64,000 nt of DNA from Paenibacillus sp. SYP-B4298 (GTDB taxonomy: Bacteria; Bacillota; Bacilli; Paenibacillales; Paenibacillaceae): NCBI RefSeq assembly GCF_027627475.1, contig NZ_CP115484.1, forward strand, positions 1,549,501 to 1,613,500. Reading direction: 5' to 3'. The notes under the pieces were generated by a model. The model saw nothing but the letters and a program-made list of their open reading frames with translations, made no database searches and was not told the DNA's origin. Shown piece after piece: positions 43,974-53,191 of this stretch. Every line of letters begins with the position of its first letter. The stretch's first letter is position 1. The position numbers and the translations under genes were made by a program.

Positions 43974-44729
43974 TTAAATCGCTAGTTGTTCCACAACAGG
44001 CTCGCTACCGAATGGCTCGCTATAGAGCAGTCTGATCAAGCGTTCGGCTGTCGCTTCCGCCGTCTGAAGCTGTCCCTGCCTGGCGAGCTCGATGAATTGA
44101 TCGACATAAGGGAACTGCTCGGGCGAAGCGGCTCTAATCTCCGCTTGCATCTGTGTATCGATCATTCCGGGGTAGACGGAAGCCACCTTAACGGGGTGCG
44201 TCTGTCCGGCTTGTTCTTGTGCCATGCTCCGCGAGAAGGTATCCACCCCGGACTTGGCTGTGCTGTAGCAGCTCTGGGAGGGAAGCACATATTTCGCAGA
44301 AGCAGAAGAAATATTCAGGATGCGCTTGTCCACTGCCAGCTTGCCGGCATGGCGGATGAAGGCCGAGGTCAACACCATTGGTGCAAGCAGGTTAACGGCA
44401 ATATTTTGTGTTATATCGTCTACTGTGGCATCAGCAATCGGCAGCACCGGAGACAGTTGCCCCGCATTGTTTATGAGATAGAGCGCCGTAAGATGATCTG
44501 TGGCTGCCGCTTCCGCAAACAGTCCGTCTGCCAGTTGTCGCAGACCATGCACGTCCGACAGGTTGTGCTGATGGTTCGTCAACATGCATCCTCGCTGGCG
44601 GGCAGCTTCCGTCAGACGGGAGTTGCCCGTTCTGGAGATGCAGTGCAGCGAGTTGCCAGGCTGGAGCAACTGCATAGCGAGCTGTTCTCCGATGCCTCTG
44701 GATGTGCCTGTAATGATGATCATCTTCAT
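43974..44729 (-). CDS. SDR family, YueD-like (S)-benzoin-forming benzil reductase
   Basis: A 251-residue NADP-dependent reductase. TGTSRGIG is the nucleotide-binding motif, NNAG is present, and the triad is Ser (ISSASAK), Tyr and Lys in S-C-Y-S-T-A-K. The segment VYPGMIDTQMQAEIR and overall layout resemble Bacillus YueD, which reduces benzil; the physiological substrate is unknown. ATG 44729 lies 10 bases after AGGAGG. It is 28 bases downstream of the TetR gene and presumably controlled by it. Confidence 0.9.
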   Translation of the reverse strand: MKMIIITGTSRGIGEQLAMQLLQPGNSLHCISRTGNSRLTEAARQRGCMLTNHQHNLSDVHGLRQLADGLFAEAAATDHLTALYLINNAGQLSPVLPIADATVDDITQNIAVNLLAPMVLTSAFIRHAGKLAVDKRILNISSASAKYVLPSQSCYSTAKSGVDTFSRSMAQEQAGQTHPVKVASVYPGMIDTQMQAEIRAASPEQFPYVDQFIELARQGQLQTAEATAERLIRLLYSEPFGSEPVVEQLAI

Positions 44730-44757
44730 AGGATGATTTCCTCCTGTAATGGCGGTG

Positions 44758-45381
44758 CTACTCCGCACCGTGATCCCTTAATTTTGCAGCCTCAATAACG
44801 ACGCTATTGACCATTTCCCTCCACAATCCACGGTAATCCAGCTCCAATTGCAGCATCCTCGAGCGGGACAGGTTATCAATCATCATCGCCAGTATGGCGG
44901 CCTTATGATGAATGTCCCCGGATACGATAACACCAAGCTCTGCGCCATGCCGCAGCAGCCGTTCAAACCCTCCCACAAATTCCTGCTGCATCCCCGCAAG
45001 ACGCAGACGGTATTCGTCGTCGCGCTGCGCAAGCATCATAAATTCATTCAGCACTCGCAAGGTTGCATAGTGATCCCCGCTGTCTTGAGCAGGAAGCATC
45101 CGCAGGCCGCCCTCATACAACATTAGGGCCCAGTCCTCCTTGGTCTCGGGAAGCTCTGGAAAGTAAGCGCTGAAATGATGGGTGCTGAATAGCTGTTCGT
45201 AGATTCGGCTAATGAGCAGCTCCTTCGTGGCAAAATGATAGTAAATGGACGGCTTGGTGATGCCAACCTGCTTGGCGATCATGCCAAGGCTTGTATTGTC
45301 GATCCCGTGCCTTGCGAATAGCTCAAAGGAAGCATCAACAATTTGTCCAGCCGTTTGGTCTCTTTTTTTCAGTGGGGTCAC
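44758..45381 (-). CDS. TetR-family transcriptional regulator
   Basis: 207 residues. The N-terminal helix-turn-helix (HGIDNTSLGMIAKQVGITKP, then S-I-Y-Y-H-F) is standard; the C-terminal ligand domain is unremarkable. It probably represses itself and the benzil reductase gene in response to a small molecule. The start is uncertain: GTG at 45381 overlaps its only GAGAGG, and a rare CTG three codons on has better spacing. A good sigma-A promoter lies upstream. Confidence 0.9.
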   Translation of the reverse strand: MTPLKKRDQTAGQIVDASFELFARHGIDNTSLGMIAKQVGITKPSIYYHFATKELLISRIYEQLFSTHHFSAYFPELPETKEDWALMLYEGGLRMLPAQDSGDHYATLRVLNEFMMLAQRDDEYRLRLAGMQQEFVGGFERLLRHGAELGVIVSGDIHHKAAILAMMIDNLSRSRMLQLELDYRGLWREMVNSVVIEAAKLRDHGAE

Positions 45382-45434
45382 CTCTCTAGCAGGATAGGCA
45401 AAGGGAACCTTGCGGTTCCAGCTTGCTGATCGCT

Positions 45435-45464
45435 AGTATACAAAAAGAACGAGTTTAATGTCAA
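45435..45464 (-). promoter_or_regulatory. Sigma-A promoter of the TetR gene
   Basis: On the reverse strand TTGACA (45464-45459) and TATACT (45440-45435) are separated by 18 bases, a near-consensus housekeeping promoter about 55 bases before the start codon. Confidence 0.75.
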
Positions 45465-45468
45465 TAAT

Positions 45469-45486
45469 TTAACTACCGATCGTTAA
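45469..45486. promoter_or_regulatory. Candidate TetR operator
   Basis: ttaac (45469-45473) and gttaa (45482-45486) form an interrupted dyad around taccgatc, immediately upstream of the -35 box. Its size and place fit a TetR-family binding site; assignment is inferred. Confidence 0.4.
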
Positions 45487-45586
45487 AAAATAGAGATAAT
45501 TATATTTTATTTTTACATAATTTCCAATATAAAGACGGATGATAAAGAGAAATATGACTGAAGTGGAACGAAGGGGGCGCTGTGAA

Positions 45587-46375
45587 ATGAATAATGGGTG
45601 TCGGTGGATGAAGAAGCTGGGGACGGGAGGCTTGCTCCTGGCGTTACTGCTATGGGCGACGGCTGCGGATCAGCCGGACAAGCAGATCGCCATCGTAATT
45701 GATGATTTTGGCAATGGCATGAGTGGGACGGAGGAAATGCTCAAGCTGCAAATTCCGTTCACAGCGGCAGTTATGCCATTCATGCCAACGACGAAGAGGG
45801 ATGCTGAGGCAGCCTTCAAGCGTGGGCTGGATGTCATCGTCCATATGCCGATGGAGCCGAACCGCGGGAAGAAGGAGTGGCTCGGTCCGGGCGCAATCAC
45901 GGCGGATCTCAGTGATGAGGAGGTTCGCAAACGGGTTGAAGCAGCGATCGATGATGTGCCGCATGCTGCCGGGATGAATAACCATATGGGCTCCAAAATT
46001 ACGGCAGATGAACGCATTATGCGTATCGTGCTCACGGTATGCAAGGAGCGGGGCTTGTTCTTTCTGGATAGCCGCACGACGCCGAAGTCTGTCATCCCGG
46101 AGCTGGCTGCTGATCTCGATGTTCCGGTCGTTGTCAACCATCTCTTCTTGGATGATGTGTACTCAACGAGCCATATTGCCGGACAGATGGGCAAGCTGAA
46201 GCGGAAGCTGCAGGATCATGTTTCGGTCATCGCCATCGGACATGTCGGACCTCCTGGTCTGAAGACATCTGCTGTCCTGCGCGGCTCGATCGCTGAATTG
46301 AGCAAGCAGGCCCGCTTCGTCCGTGTGAGCGAGCTGCTGCCCTCATCCGCCCACGATAATCAGATACTTCCTTAA
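45587..46375 (+). CDS. Divergent polysaccharide deacetylase family protein (YibQ-like)
   Basis: A 262-residue protein with an N-terminal signal anchor (LGTGGLLLALLLWATAA). The core has IAIVIDDFGNG, VIVHMPMEPN, NNHMGSKIT and LDSRTTPKSV, which together define the divergent polysaccharide deacetylase (DUF610) family. It acts outside the membrane, with unknown substrate. AAGGGGG lies 9 bases before ATG 45587. Its last 33 bases overlap the converging amidase gene. Confidence 0.88.
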   Translation: MNNGCRWMKKLGTGGLLLALLLWATAADQPDKQIAIVIDDFGNGMSGTEEMLKLQIPFTAAVMPFMPTTKRDAEAAFKRGLDVIVHMPMEPNRGKKEWLGPGAITADLSDEEVRKRVEAAIDDVPHAAGMNNHMGSKITADERIMRIVLTVCKERGLFFLDSRTTPKSVIPELAADLDVPVVVNHLFLDDVYSTSHIAGQMGKLKRKLQDHVSVIAIGHVGPPGLKTSAVLRGSIAELSKQARFVRVSELLPSSAHDNQILP

Positions 46376-47107
46376 CCCGTTAGCGATCGCTTCGGCAATC
46401 TGGGCCTGTCCCTCTGTATGGGTCATCATCGCGCGATCCTGCGGGTTGCTGATGAAGCCCATCTCGATAATAACCGCCGGAACCTCAACTCGCCGTAACA
46501 GGTAGAAGGGCTTGCCAAGCTCGGGAAGACGCAGCGTCTGTTGCTGATCATTAAGTGCCTCTTGAATAAGCGAGGCCAGCAGTGCGCTTCCACCCTCCTC
46601 CTGATGCAGCACCAGCGGCCCGCGTTTCTGAGGAGTGCGTCCAAAGTTTACATGCAGGCTCACCATCGCTTGCAGCTCAATCTCCCGTGAGAGCTGCAGC
46701 CGCTGGGACAGATCCCGCAAATGGCGAGAGCGTGCGCCATGCCAGCGGTTATCGTCGCTAAGCGCATAGTCCCCGTTGCGATTCATCGCTGTGCGAATGC
46801 CTTGAGAATTCAGGCGAAGATAGAGCTGTCTGGCAACCGCCAGATTAATATCCTTCTCTAATATATCCTGATAGCTTGTCCCGCCGTCGATGCCGCCATG
46901 TCCGACATCAATCAGCACTTGGGGCGCAGGTAGTTGCTGGTCAAAATGGGGGGTAGCTTGCTGATCTGCCCGGCTGGCGGCCGCACTGCTCGCATCCGCC
47001 TGTGTAGAAGCTGTCAGCAGCACTGCTGCACAGGTGGCCGCGGCAGCGAGCTGCTTCATCTTGGTGCGGCAGGTACATAATATGCTGCTGTTGGGGTGAA
47101 TTCTCAT
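46343..47107 (-). CDS. N-acetylmuramoyl-L-alanine amidase (Amidase_3, CwlD-like)
   Basis: A 254-residue secreted zinc amidase that cuts the peptide from peptidoglycan. After a basic start and signal segment (AAAATCAAVLLTASTQADA), the catalytic domain shows DVGHGGIDGG (first zinc His), the zinc Glu in KDINLAVARQ, S-L-H-V-N-F-G (second zinc His) and the catalytic Glu in V-I-I-E-M-G-F. It resembles CwlD, needed for spore cortex muramic lactam formation, but has no cell-wall-binding repeats. GAGGAGG precedes ATG 47107. Confidence 0.9.
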   Translation of the reverse strand: MRIHPNSSILCTCRTKMKQLAAAATCAAVLLTASTQADASSAAASRADQQATPHFDQQLPAPQVLIDVGHGGIDGGTSYQDILEKDINLAVARQLYLRLNSQGIRTAMNRNGDYALSDDNRWHGARSRHLRDLSQRLQLSREIELQAMVSLHVNFGRTPQKRGPLVLHQEEGGSALLASLIQEALNDQQQTLRLPELGKPFYLLRRVEVPAVIIEMGFISNPQDRAMMTHTEGQAQIAEAIANGLRKYLIIVGG

Positions 47108-47354
47108 TGCTATAGCCTCCTCGTGTAACGAACATCTTGATGTTGGAATAGCTATAGAATATGCAATTTGCACGCCATCATTCACTGACGGCAGAACTGA
47201 GGGGTCTTAGGAAGTGTCTTCCATGTTCAGCAGGGGGCAGATGGGACCGGATTTTCGTTCCATGCTGCGGTTGAGGGAGCGAATGCCCAGTGTGTAGCTT
47301 GGCTATACTATACCCAACAGGACAAGCCAAGGCGGCAACAGGGAGGTGAGGGGC

Positions 47355-47549
47355 ATGGCGGATGGATCGGAATGGGTCAAGTATGTGACAGAACGGGTGG
47401 TGACGTATATCGAGACACCCAAGGAAGAGCGCAAGCAAATCCGGCAGGAGGCCAAGCAACTGCGAGAGCCATGGCTTACACGCTGGTTCGGGCTGGCACC
47501 CCTGGGCGTGAAGGTCTGGTGGGACAGCAGGCGCAGGAGGCGAAGTTGA
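47355..47549 (+). CDS. yqzE: YqzE-like small protein
   Basis: A 64-residue protein with the YqzE pattern: V-K-Y-V-T-E-R near the N-terminus, YIETPKEERK in the middle and a W-F-G-L-A-P-L end with basic tail. In Bacillus subtilis yqzE lies by the comG and yqhGH region, and yqhG-yqhH are also close here. The function is unknown. GGGAGG is 8 bases before the ATG. Confidence 0.85.
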   Translation: MADGSEWVKYVTERVVTYIETPKEERKQIRQEAKQLREPWLTRWFGLAPLGVKVWWDSRRRRRS

Positions 47550-47572
47550 GCAGTCAAGCGATGCAGGCAAAG

Positions 47573-47617
47573 GCAAGGGCCGTTTCACTGTCCAGCAGAC
47601 AGAGGAACGGCCCTTGC
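47573..47617. terminator. Convergent terminator after yqzE
   Basis: gcaagggccgtt (47573-47584) pairs with aacggcccttgc (47606-47617); the loop contains its own hairpin ctgtc/gacag (47588-47602). It separates yqzE from a reverse-strand gene. Confidence 0.7.
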
Positions 47618-47629
47618 TAGGCTCATTGT

Positions 47630-48586
47630 TCATCCAAGTAAGTAAAAACTCCCTTGAATCATATATTGCTGAGCCGGAATATATCGCAGCCCATTATGAT
47701 CTGCTGCGATATAGAGCGCCCCGGATTCCCAGCGATGATAGCCCCGGATGCTCCAGACATAGCGCAGCGCATTGTCCCACGGCTCGGCGCTGTAGATGAG
47801 CTGCTGCCTACCTTGTCCGATTGTTCTCGTCAGTTGCTCCTTGTTGTCTTTCATCGGGGGCTGGGTAAGCCATGGGAAGCTTGCATAGGGATCAAACGCA
47901 GCGAGCAGCTTGCTATCTTGGATGCGCCCGGAGTCGTTGCTGTTCACTGCTTCCTTGCCAGCCGTGGTCGCAAGTGGACAAGGCGCCTTGTCCGGGTTAT
48001 CCAGATTGCCGGGCAGGCTGGCTTCATACGGGAGCTGTTCGCCTGTCATCCCGTCAAAGAAGAGGGCGGGCCCGCCCGAGGCCAGCGACACCTTCCATAC
48101 TGCGTGCAGCGGACCATAATAGATCGGTTCCGCTGTATAGTCTTCCGTCGGTGTCAGGCTTGCTGTTAGATGATGAGGAGTAGGAGTATCCGTTATCAGT
48201 TCATACTGCACCAAAGCACGATGCAGTGTCGATGCAGAAAATAGTGGCGATTCGCCAAGACCATATTCCCCTAGTACATAACCACCGTCCTGGCGGGCGT
48301 GAATGACCATATAGCCGACGGGTTGTCCGTGCCTCATCAGAAGAGCCAGCCAGCTATGGGTGCCAGGCCCGAGGGGGGAGACCTCCACAGTGGCCTCATG
48401 CCACTCCCCGAATAACTCCTGCTTGGCAATTGCTTCCTTCCATACATTGACCTGCTGCTGCAGCGTTTGGGCGTCTGATGAAGAGAGGGGGCTTGCGGCA
48501 GCTTGCATATCGCTGCTCTGTACAGCGCCGGTCATCATTAAGACCCATACTGCTATGGCAATATACATGGACCATTTCTTCAACAT
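47630..48586 (-). CDS. Secreted protein of unknown function
   Basis: A 318-residue protein with a signal peptide (MLKKWSMYIAIAVWVLMMTG, cut before about residue 35). The rest is soluble. A segment A-V-W-K-V-S-L followed by ALFFDGMTGEQLP resembles the repeat of PepSY-like domains, and the C-terminus is rich in aromatic residues. I do not recognise the family. AAAGGAGAC precedes the start. It is located between yqzE and yqhG but is not coupled to either. Confidence 0.7.
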   Translation of the reverse strand: MLKKWSMYIAIAVWVLMMTGAVQSSDMQAAASPLSSSDAQTLQQQVNVWKEAIAKQELFGEWHEATVEVSPLGPGTHSWLALLMRHGQPVGYMVIHARQDGGYVLGEYGLGESPLFSASTLHRALVQYELITDTPTPHHLTASLTPTEDYTAEPIYYGPLHAVWKVSLASGGPALFFDGMTGEQLPYEASLPGNLDNPDKAPCPLATTAGKEAVNSNDSGRIQDSKLLAAFDPYASFPWLTQPPMKDNKEQLTRTIGQGRQQLIYSAEPWDNALRYVWSIRGYHRWESGALYIAADHNGLRYIPAQQYMIQGSFYLLG

Positions 48587-48641
48587 GGCTTGTCTCCTTT
48601 GGCAGCACAATCCGTCAACTCCGGCACCTGCTGCGTATTAA

Positions 48642-48756
48642 GCGGCGAACAGCGTTGTTTACTCTGTTCGCCTGTCCTGTGCGGACTACAGACATTGTAT
48701 CAAGAGGCAGGAGGTAAAAGGTGTTGGAATGTGTCGCGGTTCTGCCAAGCCGCGAC
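48642..48756. other. Two hairpins between the secreted protein gene and yqhG
   Basis: ggcgaacag/ctgttcgcc (48642-48670) and gtcgcgg/ccgcgac (48733-48756) are perfect stems. The second could end the reverse-strand yqhH-yqhG transcript, but neither has a strong T tract in that direction. Confidence 0.4.
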
Positions 48757-48799
48757 GTTCTATTTTTGACGGCTTGGTTCGAACGCCGTCTGATTCCTG

Positions 48800-49813
48800 C
48801 TACTCGATCCCCTGCAAATGAAAGATACCGCAGTTAATGGCGGTTGCCGTCACTCTTGGACGATACTGCCAATCAATCTCTGCCTTGCGGCTATCATATT
48901 GTCTTGTTATCTCTGCCTTATGCTCCTCGTCAGCCGATTGGAGCAGCTTGTCATAGTAATGGCTGACAATCTGTTGCTCCTCCTCAAGCCGCTGCTGTGC
49001 TTCCTCCGCCCACTTGTAGCACTGCGTCTTCAGCTTGCGCTCCAGTGTCATCTCCACAATATGAATGGCCTTGTTCAGCGTAATACCAGCGGGAGCAATA
49101 TGCACGTTGGACGGCAGCCGCGGCGTCATCTTCAGGCTGCTGAGCTGCTCATGAAACAACTCGCGGCAATGACCAGTGGCAAGCGAGACACCAAAGGAAT
49201 ACAGCTCCTCGCGTTTGCGGTCGCATTGGAACTCCACCTTCAGGTTCACCCCCAGCCAAGGGGTATAGGGCGTCGATTGAAACGGGCTGCGCGAGCGGGT
49301 ATCCGGCTCCTGGAATAGATAGACATAGCTTCCACGACTCTGAACCGCATCGAACAGTTGCAGCAGCCGCTTGGAACCGAAGTGGACATCATCTCGCGGA
49401 AGGCGGGTCGTCGAGAGCAACTGGGAGGGCACGATCCCGTAGGAGCGAGCCAATGCCGAGTTGACCGCCGCTTGCGCGGACGCGCCTGGAGAGAGGGGAG
49501 GCGTCCCGGTAACGGTACCCGCTGTACGCGGCGTGCTTCCACTTGCCGGGGCATTGTCCGTGGACACGGCGGCGTCTGCTGCCTGCTGCGACAGCTCATA
49601 CTTCTCCTTATCTGTTACGAGCAGAAACGACATCGTCTCCGGCTCGGCTCCTGTGCGATCGACAAAGCTCCAGTAATAGGGGCGATTCGTCAGCATCCGG
49701 TCCGCCTCGGGCGACAGCTTGACTACAAAGTGGGCCGGTGATTTCTCGATAATATGGCAGCCGGTCGATTCCAGATATTGCTGAACAAATCGGTGTACCT
49801 GCTTCTGATTCAT
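48800..49813 (-). CDS. yqhG: YqhG family protein
   Basis: 337 residues, matching the YqhG family by its opening (VHRFVQQYLESTGCHIIEKSP), the W-S-F-V-D-R-T-G segment and a long C-terminal helical stretch (EEAQQRLEEEQQIVSHYYDK). Function unknown. A low-complexity Ala/Ser/Thr/Pro insert at about residues 80-115 separates two parts. The ATG overlaps the stop of the helicase gene upstream by 4 bases, so the pair is co-translated, as in Bacillus. Confidence 0.88.
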   Translation of the reverse strand: MNQKQVHRFVQQYLESTGCHIIEKSPAHFVVKLSPEADRMLTNRPYYWSFVDRTGAEPETMSFLLVTDKEKYELSQQAADAAVSTDNAPASGSTPRTAGTVTGTPPLSPGASAQAAVNSALARSYGIVPSQLLSTTRLPRDDVHFGSKRLLQLFDAVQSRGSYVYLFQEPDTRSRSPFQSTPYTPWLGVNLKVEFQCDRKREELYSFGVSLATGHCRELFHEQLSSLKMTPRLPSNVHIAPAGITLNKAIHIVEMTLERKLKTQCYKWAEEAQQRLEEEQQIVSHYYDKLLQSADEEHKAEITRQYDSRKAEIDWQYRPRVTATAINCGIFHLQGIE

Positions 49814-51651
49814 GGCCGCACCTCCACTTCCTGACTCACTCGGTTCAGCAGCGCTCCAATCGCCGCCTGTGCCTTAGCCTTGTCCGTTGTATCCTCCATC
49901 ATATCCAGGGGAGATTTGCCGCGAAGCTCGCCGAGCGAGGAGCCAAGCTGGTCGAAGCGTGCCTTCAGCTCCGTGCTGCCCGCGGATTCCAGCATCATCT
50001 TGGCAATGGTTTTCTCCAGCGGCTGCTCCTCCTTCTCGAAGCGCTCCAGAATATGATCCAGCTCGCCGATGACCAGCTCGAATAGATTGATTTTTTCATG
50101 CAGCAGGTTCACAATGTATTCCTCGATCGTTCCGATCGTACACAGATTGTATATCTTCACATCCTCGGTCTGTCCAAGCCGATGTACCCTGCCGATGCGC
50201 TGCTCGACGCGCATTGGATTCCAGGGCAGATCAAAGTTGATCATGTGATGGCAAAATTGCAGGTTAATGCCTTCGCCGCCGGCCTCTGTGGCAATCAGCA
50301 CCTGTGCGCGTCCGCGGAACAGATCCATCATCCAGTCCTTTTTGCCCCGGTTCATGCCGCCACGGTAGGGGACAGCGATCAGGTTATGACTGCGGAAGAA
50401 CTGGAGCAGATATTCCTGAGTCGCCCGATACTCAGTGAACAGGATGACCTTCTCATTCATCTGCTTAATGAGCTCCAGCGCTTTCTCGGCCTTCGTATTC
50501 GCGGTAATCTGCTTAATCTGATCCACCAGCTCCCAAATTTTCGGACGAAGCGGCGAATCCTCAGCAGTCTTCTTGAACAGGTTGACCAGAGTCAGAAATA
50601 CGGCATCCCGGCTGCTGCACACCTCGCGCTGCAGCGTCACCAGCGACAGCATGCTGGTCAGATCGCCCCCGCTGCGGTCATATTGCTCCTTCACAAAGCC
50701 GGTGACCCCGTTATAGAGCGCCATCTCCTCGGGGGAGAGCTGGATCGGAATATTTTTCACAATTCGCTTCGTGAAATGTATGCCGCCATCACCCCGGCGA
50801 TTACGAATCATCACCGTAGACAAGGCCTCGTGCAGTTGCTCCTCATTCTTGGGCATGCGCTTATCGACGACAAAGTTGGCGGCGAATTCGCTCTGTCCGC
50901 CGAGCTGACCTGGCTTGAGCAGCGTAATGAGGTTATACAGCTCGTCCAGATTGTTCTGTACGGGCGTGGCGGTCAGCAGCAGGCAATATTTCTTGCGAAG
51001 CTGGGTGACGAACTGGTAATTGGTTGTTTTCTTGTTCTTGAGCTTATGTGCCTCATCGATAACGAGCATGTCAAAATCGCTGTTCAGCAGCAATTCACGA
51101 TGAGGCTCGCGCTTGGCAGTATCGATGGAGGCGACGACAACATCATAATGCCACATATGCGTCTTCTTCTGAGCGACCGCAGCGATGCCGAATTTCTGGT
51201 TCAGCTCGCGCACCCATTGCAGGACCAGTGAAGCCGGAACGAGGATCAGAGCTCTCTTCACCAGCCCGCGCACCATGTATTCCTTCAGCACCAGTCCAGC
51301 CTCTATGGTTTTGCCGAGACCGACCTCATCGGCCAGGATGGCGCGCCCGCCCATCTCATGCACGACCTTGCCAGCAGTAGATAGCTGATGGGGCATCGGC
51401 TGGAGCGCAGGGAGGCTGCGCAGGCATTGCATCTCATCGAAGGTTGCAATCGCTTGCGCCTCCTGTGCTTCAACGGCCAGCTTAAATAGTGTCCAATCGT
51501 CCCAGGGGCCGTTGCGACTGATGCGGGATTGCAGCTCCTGCTGCCAAGAGCGGTCAAATTGATAATCGACGAGCGGGTGTAGCTTGCAGCCTGCAGCTTG
51601 CTGCGACATTTCGTTAGCCTGCGGGGGGCGGCTGTTGATGTGCTCTGCCAT
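49810..51651 (-). CDS. yqhH: SNF2-family helicase YqhH
   Basis: A 613-residue Swi2/Snf2 ATPase. Motif I is D-E-V-G-L-G-K-T, motif II is V-I-D-E-A-H-K, motif III L-L-T-A-T-P-V, and motifs V-VI include ATEAGGEGINLQF and RVEQRIGRVHRLGQ. It probably moves along DNA and remodels bound protein, like RapA-type enzymes; the exact role of YqhH is not known. AAAGGAGC precedes the ATG. Confidence 0.93.
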   Translation of the reverse strand: MAEHINSRPPQANEMSQQAAGCKLHPLVDYQFDRSWQQELQSRISRNGPWDDWTLFKLAVEAQEAQAIATFDEMQCLRSLPALQPMPHQLSTAGKVVHEMGGRAILADEVGLGKTIEAGLVLKEYMVRGLVKRALILVPASLVLQWVRELNQKFGIAAVAQKKTHMWHYDVVVASIDTAKREPHRELLLNSDFDMLVIDEAHKLKNKKTTNYQFVTQLRKKYCLLLTATPVQNNLDELYNLITLLKPGQLGGQSEFAANFVVDKRMPKNEEQLHEALSTVMIRNRRGDGGIHFTKRIVKNIPIQLSPEEMALYNGVTGFVKEQYDRSGGDLTSMLSLVTLQREVCSSRDAVFLTLVNLFKKTAEDSPLRPKIWELVDQIKQITANTKAEKALELIKQMNEKVILFTEYRATQEYLLQFFRSHNLIAVPYRGGMNRGKKDWMMDLFRGRAQVLIATEAGGEGINLQFCHHMINFDLPWNPMRVEQRIGRVHRLGQTEDVKIYNLCTIGTIEEYIVNLLHEKINLFELVIGELDHILERFEKEEQPLEKTIAKMMLESAGSTELKARFDQLGSSLGELRGKSPLDMMEDTTDKAKAQAAIGALLNRVSQEVEVRP

Positions 51652-51895
51652 ACAAAGCTCCTTTCCAGTACAAGGAATCAGATAGATTTAGTATGGCCCG
51701 ATTAGGGAAGATTCATAAGGTGGCGAGATGGCGAAATAAAACGCAGCACAAACAGAAGGCGCGTCAACAGGGAATAAGGGCGGTCTCGTACAGGTTCAGG
51801 GAAGGTTAAGTGCAGGCGCTCGTATACAGAGTGGCAGCTTGCGTGTTCTGTGTTCGTGCGTGGGGGAGGAAAGAAAACAGATGGGTTGAAAAAGC
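51652..51895. other. Intergenic region between yqhH and the tRNA pair
   Basis: No gene and no clear signal is seen; the yqhH promoter should be here. Confidence 0.35.
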
Positions 51896-51921
51896 AAAAA
51901 AACCTGCGTATCATCAGGTTT
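51896..51921 (-). terminator. Terminator of the tRNA-Thr/tRNA-Pro transcript
   Basis: On the reverse strand aaacctg (51921-51915) pairs with caggttt (51906-51900) and is followed by a run of T, 32 bases after the CCA of tRNA-Pro. Confidence 0.88.
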
Positions 51922-51955
51922 CTGGTTAACTGCTTATGAAAATAACAAATGATGG

Positions 51956-52029
51956 TCGGGACGACACGATTTGAACATGCGACCCCCTGGTCCCAAACCA
52001 GGTGCTCTACCAAGCTGAGCTACGTCCCG
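51956..52029 (-). tRNA. tRNA-Pro (TGG)
   Basis: Acceptor stem cgggacg/cgtcccg with discriminator A; CCA is encoded (51955-51953). Anticodon stem ctggt/accag region with loop tttggga gives anticodon TGG. T-arm gttcaaat. It lies 4 bases after the CCA end of tRNA-Thr. Confidence 0.96.
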
Positions 52030-52036
52030 ATCATGG

Positions 52037-52109
<73 letters not shown>

Positions 52110-52487
52110 GTGCCATTCTGTGCTTCGATCAAGTGTTGTATCTGTCGGGCACAAGAGATATTATGCCACACATTCCAGAAGAGTGCAATAGTTTTTTTAT
52201 AAAAATTTTGAGTGATGCAAAAGCAACGGGATGCCCCTATAAGGAAGCAGCAGGCCGGAACGCAACGAGTATTCATCGGCTGTCGAAGCTGACTTGTTCC
52301 GGCTTCAATAACTGCGATCGCTCTGGCCTGCCACTGCCCAAACAAGGCTTAACACGAAAGCTCATCATGGCCTGCTGTTGGCTGAAGTCGCTTCCGCTCC
52401 CCATTCAAGGCTTACCTCCGGCTCATAACGTCGCAGCACATGGCGAGCAGGCGGGGAATGATGACCTTGAGAGGGTGGAAGACACGA
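52110..52487. other. Gap between tRNA-Thr and glutathione peroxidase
   Basis: About 380 bases without a supported gene; the open frames present have no ribosome binding site, and one runs antisense through the tRNA. Confidence 0.5.
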
Positions 52488-52964
52488 CTAGAGTAGCTGC
52501 TTGATGTCTTGCTCCAGCGAAGCGGGCTCGGTGCGGGCGCCGAAGCGCTTCACAATATGACCCTCGCGGTCAACTAGAAACTTGGCGAAATTCCATTCAA
52601 TATCCCCGTTCTGATAAGGCGCAGGCGTATGCTCCAGCAGATAAGCATACAAGGGGTGGATCTGAGGCCCCTTGACATCGATTTTGCTAAACAGCGGAAA
52701 GGTCACTTTATAATTCAGCTCGCAAAATTGCTTGATTTCTTCCTCGCTTCCCGGCTCCTGGCCGGCAAACTGATTGCAGGGGAAGCCAAGGATCTCCAGA
52801 CCCTGCTCCTGGTATGTATCATAGAGCTGCTGCAGTCCGGCATAATGCGGGGTGAGACCGCACGCGCTGGCCGTATTCACAATAAGGAGCACCTTATCCT
52901 TGTATGTCTCCAGTGTAGTCGTCTGACCGTCAATCGTGCGAACCTCGATAGCATAGATGGACAT
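52488..52964 (-). CDS. Glutathione peroxidase-like thiol peroxidase
   Basis: 158 residues. The peroxidatic Cys35 in N-T-A-S-A-C-G-L-T is a plain cysteine, not selenocysteine. Gln65-equivalent in LGFPCNQFAGQEPG and Trp124 in W-N-F-A-K-F complete the active site. Such bacterial enzymes usually reduce hydroperoxides with thioredoxin or bacillithiol rather than glutathione. A long G-rich ribosome binding site (GGGAGGAAGGAAG) precedes ATG 52964. A promoter-terminator unit lies upstream. Confidence 0.94.
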   Translation of the reverse strand: MSIYAIEVRTIDGQTTTLETYKDKVLLIVNTASACGLTPHYAGLQQLYDTYQEQGLEILGFPCNQFAGQEPGSEEEIKQFCELNYKVTFPLFSKIDVKGPQIHPLYAYLLEHTPAPYQNGDIEWNFAKFLVDREGHIVKRFGARTEPASLEQDIKQLL

Positions 52965-53075
52965 GTCTTCCTTCCTCCCCGAATGAGATAGTATGGAGCG
53001 ATGCGCTGCAGTCTGTGCAGCTAAGCTCTGCATCATACAGACAACATAGAGTGATAGTAACAGGTAGCCGAAACC

Positions 53076-53186
53076 AAAAAAACTTCAGCCAATTCGAGCT
53101 GAAGGAGTATTGATTTCACATAGAACTACTGATACAATATGAAGTGGTCACTAAAAATGAAATAAGTGACACAATTATCATTCATA
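53076..53186 (-). ncRNA. Candidate small RNA or attenuated leader upstream of the peroxidase
   Basis: A consensus reverse-strand promoter (53220-53192) should start RNA near 53186. About 80 bases later comes a Rho-independent terminator: cttcagc (53104-53098) with gctgaag (53089-53083), then seven T (to 53076). Inside, gtcact/agtgac forms another hairpin. The product would be about 110 bases. It is either an independent small RNA or a leader that stops transcription before the peroxidase start at 52964. Confidence 0.55.
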
Positions 53187-53191
53187 CCTTT

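Noticed and set aside
53126-53185. A 19-codon frame within the candidate small RNA (starts ATG-AAT-GAT)
   Set aside because: Its ATG would coincide with the transcription start, leaving no leader; a leaderless peptide is possible but not supported.
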